Shown here piece by piece: positions 7,497 through 16,593 of a stretch of 55,895 nt of DNA. Origin of the DNA: TH5896 sp049578985 (GTDB lineage Archaea > Thermoproteota > Nitrososphaeria > Nitrososphaerales > Nitrososphaeraceae). Positions within the stretch are counted from its first letter, which is position 1. The number at the start of each line of letters is the position of its first letter. Where the stretch lies: contig JBAUMZ010000207.1 in assembly GCA_049578985.1 (NCBI GenBank), forward strand, positions 1-55,895, read 5' to 3'. A program made the translations under genes and the position numbers. Under the pieces are notes generated by a model, which worked only from the letters and a program-made list of their open reading frames with translations, had not been told where the DNA came from and did not search any database.

Positions 7497-8057
7497 ATGA
7501 AATATCAAGTTAGGAGATCTCGGTTGAAGGTATCGGTTCTAAGGATGGGACATAGATTTGTCCGAGATGATCGGGTAACTACTCACATTGCTCTGGTGGC
7601 CAGAGCATTGGGTTGTGATCGAATTTTCATGAATGAAGTGGATAAATCGATTAGATCTACGATAGAGGAAATTATTGAGAGATGGGGAGGACAGTACTTT
7701 AACATAGAAATAATCGAGAGTTGGAAATCGATAATTAAGCAATGGAAGAGTGGAGGGGGAAAGATCGTTCATTTGACCATGTACGGTCTGAATATAGATG
7801 AAGTTATAGAGGAATTACGCAACAGTGACAAATTGCTCGTGGTGGTGGGTGCTTCTAAGGTTCCTATGGAGGTTTATCAGGTTTCCGATTACAACGTAGC
7901 AATAGGAAACCAACCTCATTCAGAAATAGCAGCATTGGCAATATGCTTGGACAGAATTTTCAATGGAAAGGAGCTAACAAAGCAATTTGATGATGCAAAA
8001 TTAAAAATTGTTCCTTCTCCGAATGAAAAAAAGGTATTAAACAACTCTCGAGTTTAG
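7497..8057 (+). CDS. trm56: tRNA (cytidine(56)-2'-O)-methyltransferase Trm56
   Basis: The 186-residue SPOUT protein has the aTrm56 hallmark near its start, LRMGHRFVRDDRVTTHIALVARALG, and the C-terminal knot elements VVVGASKVPMEVYQVSDYNVAIGNQPHSEIAALAICLDR. Trm56 methylates the 2'-hydroxyl of C56 in the T loop using S-adenosylmethionine and is archaeal. Length and domain order are normal; the final 20 residues are a variable tail. It lies 183 bases from tRNA-Phe, divergent from it, and upstream of a PfkB kinase on the same strand. Confidence 0.95.
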   Translation: MKYQVRRSRLKVSVLRMGHRFVRDDRVTTHIALVARALGCDRIFMNEVDKSIRSTIEEIIERWGGQYFNIEIIESWKSIIKQWKSGGGKIVHLTMYGLNIDEVIEELRNSDKLLVVVGASKVPMEVYQVSDYNVAIGNQPHSEIAALAICLDRIFNGKELTKQFDDAKLKIVPSPNEKKVLNNSRV

Positions 8058-8127
8058 TACAGTCTCTAAATCAATTGCAATTGGAAATCTATTCCAAAAA
8101 ACGAAGCCCTTTATTTTATAGTTGACA

Positions 8128-8136
8128 AATAATATA
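8128..8136 (+). promoter_or_regulatory. TATA box of the PfkB kinase gene
   Basis: AATAATATA is centred 30 bases before the TTG at 8162. This spacing supports a leaderless or nearly leaderless mRNA with a TTG start, rather than the ATG at 8174. Confidence 0.45.
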
Positions 8137-8161
8137 ACCCTCTCCCTAACGAGGAGTATCA

Positions 8162-9232
8162 TTGGAAAAACGTATGAACAACATATCCTTAGCAATCAAG
8201 AACTATTATTCGTATATGAATCAGATAGTTACTATGCCTGATTTCTTTTTAGACCGAATCCTACTGTTGCAATCACAGGATGAGTTTTTTCAGTCGATCG
8301 TTAACAAGATTCGCGTAGGAGGAGGGAGTATACGTGAAATTCTAACGGTCGATCGAAAGGGAGGAAATGCTGCTAACATTGCCTATAGTATTGCTAAGCT
8401 AGGAGGGAGAGTCGCTTTTTTTACAGTAGGAGATCAGATTGCGAGATCTGTGATCGAAACCACATTTCAAATATTCGGAGAAAAAGTAGAAATTATAATC
8501 TCAGATGGGATACAAGGAAAAACTACCTCGATGGAACTCTATGATAATGTGGAAGGCAAATCTAAAGTCAATGTTATGCTAAGTGATGTTGGAGATAATG
8601 CCGACTTTGGCAAAGCAAGGATAAACTCAGAGACTCATTTGAAAATATTAAATAAAGCGGACGCAGTCATCGTTGCGAATTGGGCAAGCAACTTAAAAGG
8701 GACTGAACTAATGAAATTCGCATTTGAAAGCTCACCAAAGGCACTACATTTCGTAGATCCAGCTGATTTTCAACTCAGGAAGGAAGAATTTATCGAAATC
8801 CTTGCCCTCCTCTCAAATCAAATAGATGTGCTTAGTATCAATGAGAATGAATGTAACACACTTGGATCATCATTGGGATTAGGTACTTTGTTACCTTGGC
8901 AATCGTATTCAAGACAAGAGATCAAGGACGCCGCGCTAAAGCTATCTAAGAAAATCGGATTAAGCATTGATATTCATACCAAATTAGGATCGGCTTGGTC
9001 AAACGGGAAAGATAGTGAGATAGTTCCAGCAATCAGAAGCGAGATCAGAACCCTGACTGGAGCGGGAGACGTATGGGAGGCAGCCGATGTCGTTGCATAT
9101 CTTGCTGGTCTTGATCCTATAGATAGGTTAACGTTCGCGAATGCCGCATCCTCGCTTTATGTCCGTAATCAATCTGCTGAGTCACCAAGCCTTGAGGAAG
9201 TTGTTGAGTTACTGGATAGAATTAATATGTAG
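8162..9232 (+). CDS. PfkB-family carbohydrate/nucleoside kinase
   Basis: The 356-residue protein has the PfkB signature 1 (RKGGNAANIAYSIAKLGGRVAFFTVGD, residues about 62-88), the NENECNTLG segment, and signature 2, TLTGAGDVWEAADVVAYLAGL, with the catalytic Asp in GAGD. PfkB/ribokinase enzymes phosphorylate sugars, nucleosides or related alcohols with ATP in the cytoplasm. The usual 'GAGDxF' has V-W after it, and the N-terminal 40 residues are longer than in ribokinase. Substrate cannot be deduced; the protein stands alone with its own promoter. Confidence 0.85.
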   Translation: MEKRMNNISLAIKNYYSYMNQIVTMPDFFLDRILLLQSQDEFFQSIVNKIRVGGGSIREILTVDRKGGNAANIAYSIAKLGGRVAFFTVGDQIARSVIETTFQIFGEKVEIIISDGIQGKTTSMELYDNVEGKSKVNVMLSDVGDNADFGKARINSETHLKILNKADAVIVANWASNLKGTELMKFAFESSPKALHFVDPADFQLRKEEFIEILALLSNQIDVLSINENECNTLGSSLGLGTLLPWQSYSRQEIKDAALKLSKKIGLSIDIHTKLGSAWSNGKDSEIVPAIRSEIRTLTGAGDVWEAADVVAYLAGLDPIDRLTFANAASSLYVRNQSAESPSLEEVVELLDRINM

Positions 9233-9342
9233 ACCTTTTTTATAACTGAAAAAAGTGGCCAGTGACTTTTTACTTGAGAGTGAAAAAGAGTCATTGGATA
9301 CATAAAGAGACTATAATAGAGGGTTCTACTAATACAGATTCG

Positions 9343-9350
9343 GTTATATA
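9343..9350 (+). promoter_or_regulatory. TATA box for the winged-helix gene at 9375
   Basis: GTTATATA is centred about 28 bases before ATG 9375, the leaderless spacing. Confidence 0.45.
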
Positions 9351-9374
9351 AGTCTCAATTTATTTAGCAGGTTA

Positions 9375-9695
9375 ATGGCTCCACCGCCCATCGATGCATC
9401 AGAATTCGAGGCACATAAGGACCTAAACCGAATCGTAGTAGATTTCTTGTGTCGAAATAGCGATAAGGCATTCTCAGTGAAAGAAATTGCAGAGTTTACA
9501 GGTATCAGACAAGAAGACATCAATTACCTGATGCTTAAACTGTCCTTTCAAGACGTAATCAGCAATTTATCTGGCATTATTGTACACAGAAAGGCTAGTA
9601 GGATAGGTAACCTCCGCTCAATAAGGATAGAAGACGTCACAATTGATGGAACAATATATTACAGATGTGTAAAATTGGATGCTAAAAAATCGTAG
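9375..9695 (+). CDS. Winged-helix DNA-binding domain protein
   Basis: In this 106-residue protein, residues 15-75 form a likely winged helix: LNRIVVDFLCRNSDKAFSVKEIAEFTGIRQEDINYLMLKLSFQDVI, with 'FSVKEIAEFTGI--EDI' as helix-turn-helix, then a beta wing and a C-terminal strand pair (TIDGTIYYRCVKL). No ligand domain is present. It could be a small transcription regulator; targets are unknown. TruD follows 76 bases downstream on the same strand, but its start does not suggest tight coupling. Confidence 0.7.
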   Translation: MAPPPIDASEFEAHKDLNRIVVDFLCRNSDKAFSVKEIAEFTGIRQEDINYLMLKLSFQDVISNLSGIIVHRKASRIGNLRSIRIEDVTIDGTIYYRCVKLDAKKS

Positions 9696-9771
9696 CCACC
9701 AAAATGTCCTGTTGTCAAGTAAATATCAAAACTTCTTTCGAGGATTGAAGGCTTGAGATATCTTCTTTGAA

Positions 9772-11046
9772 GTGAGGTTCTACACTCTGGTAAAGACCGT
9801 TCCTTTGATTGATCAACAGGCTGGTATTAAGCACTATTGTACTGCGTTTAGAGGTACAGGCGGAGTAATCAAACGAAATCCAGAGGATTTTCTAGTAAGC
9901 GAGATCCTAAATAGACAATACCTTGAAAACTTGTCGAAGCATTCAACCTCTACCTATCGCTTTCCCGTTTTTGTTCTAAAAAAGCATAATATCGATTCCA
10001 ACCATGCTATCATAGAAATACGTAACAAACTTGACTTGGAACTAAGAGTCCTCGGTATAAAAGACGCCAAGGCGAGCACGATGCAGTTTGCCACCACAAT
10101 TCAGAAAACAAGAAATCCACCCCTAAGTACTAAGACTTACCATACTGAAATTCGCCTTATTGGATATGGCAGTACTCTACTCTCAAAATCAGATCTTTGG
10201 GGAAATCAATTTACTGTTCTGATAGTTGAACCCAGGCATGCAGATTTGACTGATTTTCTCCCTGAAATAGACCGGATACCTAATTTCTATGGTCTCCAAA
10301 GGTTTGGAAGTGAAAGGATGGTCACTCATAGTGTTGGAAGGGAAATACTTAAGGGGAATTTTAAACGAGCATCCGAATTGCTCCTAACTGAGACTACCAA
10401 TTATGATACTGCATATAGCAGAGAGATCAGGGAACAATTGTCGGACCCAAGTAACTACAACAAACTCATGGGTCTATTGCCCAAGGGTATGGATATTGAA
10501 AGAGAGATAGTACGATCGTTACTTTATAAGAGAGACTATATTCGCGCGTTAAGGGCTATCCCCATTGGAATTCGACGATTGTACGTCCAGGCCTATCAAG
10601 CCTATGTATTTAACCTTTGCATAAGCGAATCTCTATTTTGTGGTGAGGATATAACGAAATGTATGGATGGTGACCTGTGTTTTGAAATCGAAGGTAATGA
10701 TGTACTTGGAAAGATTAGGAAGCTAAATCCCAGCATTGATACCTCTTCTACAGTGCTTCCCGCGCTACGACTTGTAGGATATACGTTTCAGACCGGAAAA
10801 GGACGGTTCGAATCTACGTCACAAAAAATACTCAAAGAGGAAGGACTGACTCCAAGAGATTTCTACATACGAGATATGCAGGAGCTTAGCGCGAAGGGCG
10901 GATTCAGACAATCAGTTCTTTGGTGTAAGGGATTTAGTCATTTTGGATCTCTACATATCAGTTTCAAATTGCCTAAGGGCTCCTACGCCACTACTCTTTT
11001 ACGAGAAATCATGAAGCCTGACTCCCCGATCGAAGCTGGTTTCTGA
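9772..11046 (+). CDS. truD: tRNA pseudouridine(13) synthase TruD
   Basis: The 424-residue protein matches TruD: GTGGVIKRNPEDFLVSEIL near residue 30, the catalytic motif LGIKDAKASTMQ (Asp in G-x-KD) near residue 94, the WGNQFTVLI segment and the FYGLQRFGSERMVTHSVGREIL motif near residue 172, then an inserted TRUD domain. TruD isomerises U13 of tRNA (and U35 in tRNA-Tyr in some lineages). The start is GTG at 9772; about 20 residues precede the conserved region, and no better start is near. It is monocistronic or weakly linked to the winged-helix gene. Confidence 0.95.
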   Translation: MRFYTLVKTVPLIDQQAGIKHYCTAFRGTGGVIKRNPEDFLVSEILNRQYLENLSKHSTSTYRFPVFVLKKHNIDSNHAIIEIRNKLDLELRVLGIKDAKASTMQFATTIQKTRNPPLSTKTYHTEIRLIGYGSTLLSKSDLWGNQFTVLIVEPRHADLTDFLPEIDRIPNFYGLQRFGSERMVTHSVGREILKGNFKRASELLLTETTNYDTAYSREIREQLSDPSNYNKLMGLLPKGMDIEREIVRSLLYKRDYIRALRAIPIGIRRLYVQAYQAYVFNLCISESLFCGEDITKCMDGDLCFEIEGNDVLGKIRKLNPSIDTSSTVLPALRLVGYTFQTGKGRFESTSQKILKEEGLTPRDFYIRDMQELSAKGGFRQSVLWCKGFSHFGSLHISFKLPKGSYATTLLREIMKPDSPIEAGF

Positions 11047-11140
11047 GCTAATGTGAAATGAGAATTAGTTCTTACAGCTCTAACCGCAATGACTACCGGA
11101 CAAGGGATAGTCTCCTCTTCAGAGGTTTTACGCACAAGTC

Positions 11141-11662
11141 CTAATTGGTTCTGACAAGTTTTACTATTCTGATCATGATGTTAATAGTGATGGCTGAAAG
11201 CATCCACGACAGAATAGTACTTAGCATAGCTGTCTGATACGGAGAGATTATAGCTAGCTGGAGGAGCTGATAAAGGATCAGAATTTTTGATGTAGAATAA
11301 ATTATTTCAGAAACCGAAAAAGTAGCTATAAGCTTCTTTATGTCGCTTCTCAACTTGTGAGAATCTCTTTTTTTTGTAACCGGATCAAGATACCTGTTTC
11401 TATTGTCGATATAGAAAAGTACCCCGAATATTGGAAAGAATACACTGTACTCGGTTGCTATTGATACAAAGGAATTTATGAGATTGCTTCCTCCTGTCTG
11501 TGAGTATAGCTGAGTAACTAGACTACCGACTAGGAGTGACGAAATGCCTGCAATTATAAGGTTTTTGTTGAAATACAGAACTTCTTTATACTTTAGGTAA
11601 AGATCGTAGATGCGCTGATTACTCATTGGATGTTCCTTTACTAAGTTATTTAGCCTTTTCAA
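11141..11662 (-). CDS. Multi-pass membrane protein of unknown function
   Basis: The product (173 residues from ATG 11662, or 161 from ATG 11626) has four predicted membrane helices, around residues 35-52, 65-85, 112-135 and 140-168. The loop DNRNRYLDPVTKKRDSHKLRSDIKK between helices 2 and 3 is highly charged and should be cytoplasmic. No enzymatic motif is visible. Similar small four-helix proteins are found in thaumarchaea, but I cannot name a family. It is convergent with truD. Confidence 0.65.
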   Translation of the reverse strand: MKRLNNLVKEHPMSNQRIYDLYLKYKEVLYFNKNLIIAGISSLLVGSLVTQLYSQTGGSNLINSFVSIATEYSVFFPIFGVLFYIDNRNRYLDPVTKKRDSHKLRSDIKKLIATFSVSEIIYSTSKILILYQLLQLAIISPYQTAMLSTILSWMLSAITINIMIRIVKLVRTN

Positions 11663-11889
11663 TTATATATTCCATTCGTGTTAAACCCGTACCAAAGAGA
11701 CTTGGATACTCTAGAATATTCTAATTGTGACAAACTAGCTTGAAAAAATCTTTAAAGCAAAAGACCCCGGAGAAATCCTTAGAATATAGAAATCGTTTTG
11801 TCAGTTCATAAGAGGTATCATATGTCAGTGAATATAGGAACAAACATAGGGGGTTTTATTTCACAGCAAAAAAACTGAAAGAGCCTAGC

Positions 11890-12783
11890 TTACTGTATCT
11901 TGTCAAATTTCTTCATGACGTAGGGCAAATTATCTATAAGATCGGTCGCGAGGAGATGCAAACCCAGCTTTTCAGAGGCTTGCAATGCAGCTAAGCCATT
12001 TAGGTAGACGCCCATGATAGAGGCAAGAAATGGATCTAATTTGGTGAGAAGACCTGCTACCAGTCCTGACAAGACATCTCCAGTTCCTCCCACAGTCATC
12101 GCTGGAGTACTCCGTTTGATCACTGATATGTTGCCGTTAATTCCGCTCGCTACTACATTATATTCCCCCTTCAAGATTATTGTAATGCCATATGTTTCTG
12201 CCATTTTAACCACAGATGATATTAATTTCTCGAGGCTTGCCTTCTTCTGAGTTAGAAACTGTATAGAGCTTTCTGTTGAGAAGACGCGCTTGAATTCTCC
12301 AAAATGAGGGGTGATCACTGTATTGGTTCCTGATATATGTTTTAGAACATCTGGGATTAACGCAGAAGCGTCAAGGAGGAGTTTGGTTTGCATGCCTTTA
12401 AGCTCATTTATCAAGTTAGTCAGCCCCTTGATTTGGGCTATGTCTAAACCCATCCCTATGGCAGCAACATCTGGTTTCTTTGGAAGAGCACGAAGGATTT
12501 CTCTTACGGAAGTCATATGCAATGAATCGTGTGAGAAAGGAAGGACAATAATGTTCGGAGAATAAGACCTTAGAGCTAGGGCGTTTTGTTGTGGTACACC
12601 CGTATAAACAAGGTCGACCCCTGATCTTAGACCGGCCATCGAACTCAATAACGGGGCACCATGGTATATACGGCTTGCCCCAATTACGAGCAAAACTCCA
12701 TTCTCGCCTTTTCGAGAAGATATGGATCTGGGCACCATCGTTTGGCTGACGAGCCGGTCATTAATGAAAATTCTCTTTGGCAA
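11890..12783 (-). CDS. nnrD: ADP-dependent (S)-NAD(P)H-hydrate dehydratase
   Basis: The 297-residue ribokinase-fold protein has KGENGVLLVIGASRIYHGAPLLSSMAGLRSGVDLVY at the start, the AAIGMGLD segment, the D-A-S/D-A 'LLLDASALIPDVL' stretch, the THFGEF motif (ITPHFGEFKRV) and the catalytic GGTGDVLSGLVAGLL. These define the YjeF C-terminal (CARKD) family, which dehydrates damaged NAD(P)H hydrate using ADP. The epimerase half (NnrE) found in many bifunctional versions is absent, so this is the stand-alone form. It is divergent from the histone gene. Confidence 0.93.
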   Translation of the reverse strand: MPKRIFINDRLVSQTMVPRSISSRKGENGVLLVIGASRIYHGAPLLSSMAGLRSGVDLVYTGVPQQNALALRSYSPNIIVLPFSHDSLHMTSVREILRALPKKPDVAAIGMGLDIAQIKGLTNLINELKGMQTKLLLDASALIPDVLKHISGTNTVITPHFGEFKRVFSTESSIQFLTQKKASLEKLISSVVKMAETYGITIILKGEYNVVASGINGNISVIKRSTPAMTVGGTGDVLSGLVAGLLTKLDPFLASIMGVYLNGLAALQASEKLGLHLLATDLIDNLPYVMKKFDKIQ

Positions 12784-13017
12784 CGGTCTTGCTCCTCATA
12801 TCATTCTTCGAAAAGCATTCCTTCTTTAAATAGGTAGTATCTCATGCCAATGAGTAGCAACATATCAAAGATCATTTGACCACTTTTGTTAATCATCAAT
12901 TATAACAAAGTTCATTTCGTCTCGGGTTGGCACAAAGTGATCCAACCACGATCATAATTGAATCTCTATTTTGGCTCGTAAAGGAACACAAAATGATTTA
13001 AACTATTTGACTGCGCT

Positions 13018-13027
13018 GAAAATATAC
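13018..13027 (+). promoter_or_regulatory. TATA box of the histone gene
   Basis: GAAAATATAC is centred about 32 bases before ATG 13055 and predicts a leader of only a few bases. A second A/T element (GATTTAAAC, about 12994-13002) lies further up. Confidence 0.4.
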
Positions 13028-13054
13028 TCCCAGTCTTGGATTTAACGTATAAGC

Positions 13055-13282
13055 ATGTTCTCCTCTGGACCTGAATTAGGCCTTGCTGGAATGCAACGTA
13101 TTATTAGGAAATCAGGTGCAGAAAGAGTTAGTGACGATGCCGCTAACGAACTACGTATGGTTTTAGAACAAATTGCTGAAAAAATTGCTAAAAGTGCAGT
13201 TGAGTTGTCACTACATGCTGGTAGGAAAACAATAAAACCTGAAGACATTCGTCTGGCTACCAGAAACGTACTTAGAATGTGA
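13055..13282 (+). CDS. Archaeal histone
   Basis: The 75-residue protein is a single histone fold: GLAGMQRIIRKSGAERVSDDAANELRMVLEQIAEKIAKSAVELSLHAGRKTIKPEDIRLATRN. Alignment with HMfB shows the R-I-I-R--GAERVS, the central long helix and the K-T-I-K-EDI loop before the last helix. Histones of this type dimerise and wrap DNA. The N-terminus has about 9 extra residues (MFSSGPELG) relative to HMfB, without a long tail. Confidence 0.96.
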   Translation: MFSSGPELGLAGMQRIIRKSGAERVSDDAANELRMVLEQIAEKIAKSAVELSLHAGRKTIKPEDIRLATRNVLRM

Positions 13283-13490
13283 AACAGGTCTTGAAATTTT
13301 TTCTGTCTTCAACAGAATATCTTACCTGTCGATATTAAGCTACCTACCAACAAGAAACGTGCAGTCGACTACATGCCATATCTTCTTTACAAGTTACGTA
13401 ACGCTTACCTGTATCGATCTATAGAAGGAAAATAGCTCCTGATGTTAGAATGTCAAACTTGATAAGAAAGGGTTTGTCATAATACAAAGG

Positions 13491-14279
13491 GTGAGAACCT
13501 ACCCTATATTGTATGATGCGCACATTCATCTAACAGATCCTGAATTTTCTTCATATTTGGAAGAGATACTAACGAGCATTAGAATAATGAAGATGCATGT
13601 ATGCTCGGTTACAGTAGATATCACTTCAACCATCAACGGAATCAAATCCTTTGGTCAATCCAACAACGACATAGTAACTCAATTCATAGGAATTCATCCA
13701 CAATTTGCTCATGATGCCGATATTGGAAACTTCATGGAGATCTATTCTGAATATTCTGATTCGATCGGAGGGATAGGAGAAATCGGACTCGATCCGACAT
13801 ACACACTAATTAAAGGGAATTCATATCAAAAGCAGACACAAGTGTTCCAAGCTATGCTGAGTCTTGCAGAAAAGTCGAAGAAACCGGTATCTATTCATTC
13901 TAGAAAGTCTCTCAACGATATATTAGATTTAATAAAATCTTACAACTTGGCGAACCTGCTCTTCCATTGGTTCTCCGGTAATAAGAAGCAATTGCGCGTT
14001 CTAATGGACTTAGGGGCATATGTCTCATATGGTCCGCCATTAGTATTTTCTGAAGACAAACGAGTTCTTCTAAGGAATACTGACAAAAACAGGATACTCA
14101 TTGAGACAGATGGACCTGTTCGGTACCCCAGCTGCTTCACAGGATTACCTGCATTGTCAACATCATTCTTGGTAACCGTGGCTAACACTGTTGGAGAAGT
14201 TTTTGATATATCTTATTTAGAAGCAATTGAATTCATTGGTTTGAATACTGAGAACTTCTTGGGCAAGAAACCAATGTAG
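13491..14279 (+). CDS. TatD-family metal-dependent hydrolase
   Basis: The 262-residue TIM-barrel protein shows all TatD metal-ligand positions: DAHIHL near residue 9, GEIGLDPTY near residue 96, SIHSRKS near residue 133, LLFHWFSG near residue 154, and LIETDGP near residue 205. TatD enzymes are Mg-dependent deoxyribonucleases/3'-5' exonucleases; the archaeal branch is less studied. The start is a GTG at 13491. Despite the name it is unlinked in function to the Tat translocon at the window's left end. Confidence 0.9.
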   Translation: MRTYPILYDAHIHLTDPEFSSYLEEILTSIRIMKMHVCSVTVDITSTINGIKSFGQSNNDIVTQFIGIHPQFAHDADIGNFMEIYSEYSDSIGGIGEIGLDPTYTLIKGNSYQKQTQVFQAMLSLAEKSKKPVSIHSRKSLNDILDLIKSYNLANLLFHWFSGNKKQLRVLMDLGAYVSYGPPLVFSEDKRVLLRNTDKNRILIETDGPVRYPSCFTGLPALSTSFLVTVANTVGEVFDISYLEAIEFIGLNTENFLGKKPM

Positions 14280-14366
14280 AAGTTTTCCCATTTTCGTACT
14301 ATTTCTATGTTTACACTTTCGTGAATTACTATCCAAGTTATTCTGCTTCAATATTCAATTTCATCA

Positions 14367-14456
14367 ATGACTAGAATGAAATGCATGGACAAATTCGCAG
14401 GACATTATGTCACTTCGGATAATAGTCAATTGGTTTGTGGGCACTGGGTACGATGA
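14367..14456 (+). CDS. Very small Cys/His ORF (29 aa), doubtful
   Basis: An ATG-initiated frame encodes 29 residues with C6 and a terminal C-G-H-W motif. It resembles the zinc-type micro-proteins common in these archaea but is too short for certainty, and it could be the end of a degraded larger gene. There is no clear TATA box or RBS. Listed for completeness only. Confidence 0.2.
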   Translation: MTRMKCMDKFAGHYVTSDNSQLVCGHWVR

Positions 14457-14509
14457 AATATTATCAATAAAATTGATAAAGTCCATTACCAGATAATTCA
14501 GGATGAATC

Positions 14510-15340
14510 ATGAAAGTAGTACTGCTTGCTGGGGGTAGAGGTACAAGGGCAAGGCCATTTAGCGATTTTGTTCCTAAATCAATGATCCCTATAGAAGGAA
14601 GGCCTGTTATAGATCATGTTGTAAGATATCTTGCACGATTCGAGACTGTGGATGAAATTCTTATCGTGTGCGAGTTTGATTCTTTTGGAAACCAAATCAT
14701 AAATTATTTCGAAGGAAAAGGGAGCATAATCCTCAAAAAGATCTCGTTCATTGAGGACAACAACAGTGGGACTGGTGGAGCAGTCTTAAGAGCTGAGGAT
14801 TCGGTAAAAAATGGAAGCGAACCGTTTCTTGTTTGGTTTGCGGACAATCTTTGTGCATTGAATTTGAAGGAGTTAGTCAGCCGTTATCGTACATTGAAAA
14901 TGCAGATTGAGAGCGGCAAAGAGATCACAGGGGTTCTGGTAACAAGAAAGCACCGATATGAAGAGACCGGAAGAGTTACTGTCGAAGCTAAAGACTGCAA
15001 CAGAATAGAGGAATTTATTGAGAAGCCAGTCGCTGAACTAGAATCCCCCGAAGCACTTGGGATTTATCTATTTGATAAAATAGTATTCGAATTTTTACGG
15101 CAACAACAAGAATCCGTTACTCAGAACAAGCAAACCAACAGCTTTAACCTGTCTCATGATGTTTTGGCACACCTGCCTTCGAAAGGTGCCAACCTTTATT
15201 CTTACAGTCTGGATGACAACACAGATTGGATAGATATCGAATCACCGGTTTATGCAGACAGGAATAGGAAGATTATTAGTAGAATCATAGATCAGATGAG
15301 TTTCATTTTTGACCACAATTCTCATCAGCAGCCTACTTGA
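14510..15340 (+). CDS. Sugar-phosphate nucleotidyltransferase
   Basis: The 276-residue protein begins MKVVLLAGGRGTRARPFSDFVPKSMIPIEGRPVIDHVV, the GxGTR-x-P-x-K-x-P--G-P nucleotide-binding signature of the NTP_transferase family. FVWFADNL (FLVWFADNL) holds the conserved metal Asp, and EFIEKP is the sugar-binding segment. Enzymes of this type make UDP-, dTDP- or GDP-sugars from a sugar 1-phosphate for glycans or protein glycosylation. There is no left-handed beta-helix domain at the C-terminus, so it is a single-domain form. Substrate is not predictable. Confidence 0.88.
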   Translation: MKVVLLAGGRGTRARPFSDFVPKSMIPIEGRPVIDHVVRYLARFETVDEILIVCEFDSFGNQIINYFEGKGSIILKKISFIEDNNSGTGGAVLRAEDSVKNGSEPFLVWFADNLCALNLKELVSRYRTLKMQIESGKEITGVLVTRKHRYEETGRVTVEAKDCNRIEEFIEKPVAELESPEALGIYLFDKIVFEFLRQQQESVTQNKQTNSFNLSHDVLAHLPSKGANLYSYSLDDNTDWIDIESPVYADRNRKIISRIIDQMSFIFDHNSHQQPT

Positions 15341-15562
15341 TTGTTAACCACTAAATGTTTATATCTTATCTTGAGTGAATACCTTTAGCTGAAAACTCCT
15401 TCTAGCTTTCATTCTCTTTCGATATTGAGCCCCTTAATTTAGAAGTTTGGAAGCAATCAACTATCGTCTCAATCAAACCTATCATATGAAGTGTAATCCT
15501 CATGGTTGAAAACTTGCGCCTAAATCACGAAAAGGAAATTTGAGGCAGTATAGGCAGCTCAG

Positions 15563-15570
15563 GATATAAA
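15563..15570 (+). promoter_or_regulatory. TATA box of the J-domain/ferredoxin gene
   Basis: GATATAAA is centred 31 bases before TTG 15598; this spacing supports the TTG start. Confidence 0.45.
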
Positions 15571-15597
15571 GGACATAGAGAAAAATAATATACATAC

Positions 15598-16314
15598 TTG
15601 GACCACTTAGGATACTACAAAACACTGGGCGTTTCAGAGGACGCTAGCTATCATGACATCAGAAAGGCATATCGCCGGCTGGTCAAAAAGCATCATCCTG
15701 ATAGAAACACATCAAATCATTCAGGAGACATGATTAAGATAATCTACGCAGCCTTTGAGATTCTTTCAGACAAAGACAACAGGAAACAATATGATTTAAC
15801 AAGTCCTGTTAAAAATAGCGGTTTATCTGAAGAGACTACGGTAGCCAAGAAAAGTCATCAACCTCATGATGGTTTCAGAAATCCAGCTGCAAAGCCTAGA
15901 AATTCCTACGAGTCCACAGTTTATCCCAATCAGAATAAAAATCAAGAAACTACAGAAAATGAATACAAAGAATGGAAGCACGAGAGATTTGGGAATAGAC
16001 AGAGCTCAAGAATCAGAAATGACCCGTCTGGAATCATAGGTGTATCAGAGGTTGAGGATGATGAAGAGAGCTCCCAGCCACATGCACGCTTCAACATCTC
16101 AGTAGAACCCACATTATGTATGGCATTCGGAAGCTGCGAGGTATTGGCGCCTAAAGTATTTGTGTTGGAAAAGAACAAGATCATAAATCCTAAAGTCAGA
16201 ATTGAATCAGAGGATGGTTCTCCATTTGAAGATATATTATCAGCAGCAGAAACCTGTCCTACAAAGGCTATCAGAATTATTGATAGAACCAGTGGTGAGC
16301 AGGTGTTCCCTTAG
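15598..16314 (+). CDS. J-domain/ferredoxin fusion protein
   Basis: Residues 5-66 form a J domain (YYKTLGVSEDASYHDIRKAYRRLVKKHHPD) with the HPD motif at 33-35 that stimulates DnaK ATPase. A disordered, Asn/Glu/Ser-rich linker spans 70-160. Residues 163-232 are a ferredoxin: C174-x5-C180, the APKVF segment and C220-P. Only three Cys are present, the position of the middle Cys of a C-x2-C-x2-C motif being Phe177, so a [3Fe-4S] or labile cluster is likely. DnaJ-ferredoxin proteins are reported in Thaumarchaeota and in green plants, with horizontal transfer proposed. It may link chaperone action to Fe-S or redox state. The zinc and C-terminal domains of full DnaJ are absent. Confidence 0.9.
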   Translation: MDHLGYYKTLGVSEDASYHDIRKAYRRLVKKHHPDRNTSNHSGDMIKIIYAAFEILSDKDNRKQYDLTSPVKNSGLSEETTVAKKSHQPHDGFRNPAAKPRNSYESTVYPNQNKNQETTENEYKEWKHERFGNRQSSRIRNDPSGIIGVSEVEDDEESSQPHARFNISVEPTLCMAFGSCEVLAPKVFVLEKNKIINPKVRIESEDGSPFEDILSAAETCPTKAIRIIDRTSGEQVFP

Positions 16315-16397
16315 CTTTTGTTCAATGAGACTAGCCAATTATATCGCAATTGTAACCGTTCAGACAGAATCAGGTAAGCAAGAAAATGGAATGACAT

Positions 16398-16408
16398 ACA
16401 TATATTTA
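16398..16408 (+). promoter_or_regulatory. TATA box for the 54-residue membrane protein
   Basis: ACATATATTTA is centred 26 bases before GTG 16429. It is what makes the GTG a credible leaderless start. Confidence 0.45.
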
Positions 16409-16428
16409 TGTAACGTGAATATTAAGGA

Positions 16429-16593
16429 GTGAACCTTTCAAGCAATAATCTCACCTCGAGTATTGCGTTAATCATGTTAATACTTGTAGTCGTAGCGGCT
16501 TTCTTTATACAGACAAATTTTCCTAATCCGATTGCACAACAAATCAGAGAACAGACACAATTCTTTGATCAAGATAGAGGAAATCTAGGTTAG
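16429..16593 (+). CDS. Small single-helix membrane protein (54 aa)
   Basis: A GTG-initiated frame encodes an N-terminal polar segment (MNLSSNNLTS), one hydrophobic helix (SIALIMLILVVVAAFFIQ, about residues 11-28) and an acidic/Gln-rich tail (PIAQQIREQTQFFDQDRGNLG). An in-frame TAA just upstream of the GTG fixes the start, and a TATA box lies 26 bases before it. It is likely a membrane-anchored small protein facing outward or inward via its tail; function unknown. It follows the J-domain gene by 115 bases on the same strand. Confidence 0.55.
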   Translation: MNLSSNNLTSSIALIMLILVVVAAFFIQTNFPNPIAQQIREQTQFFDQDRGNLG

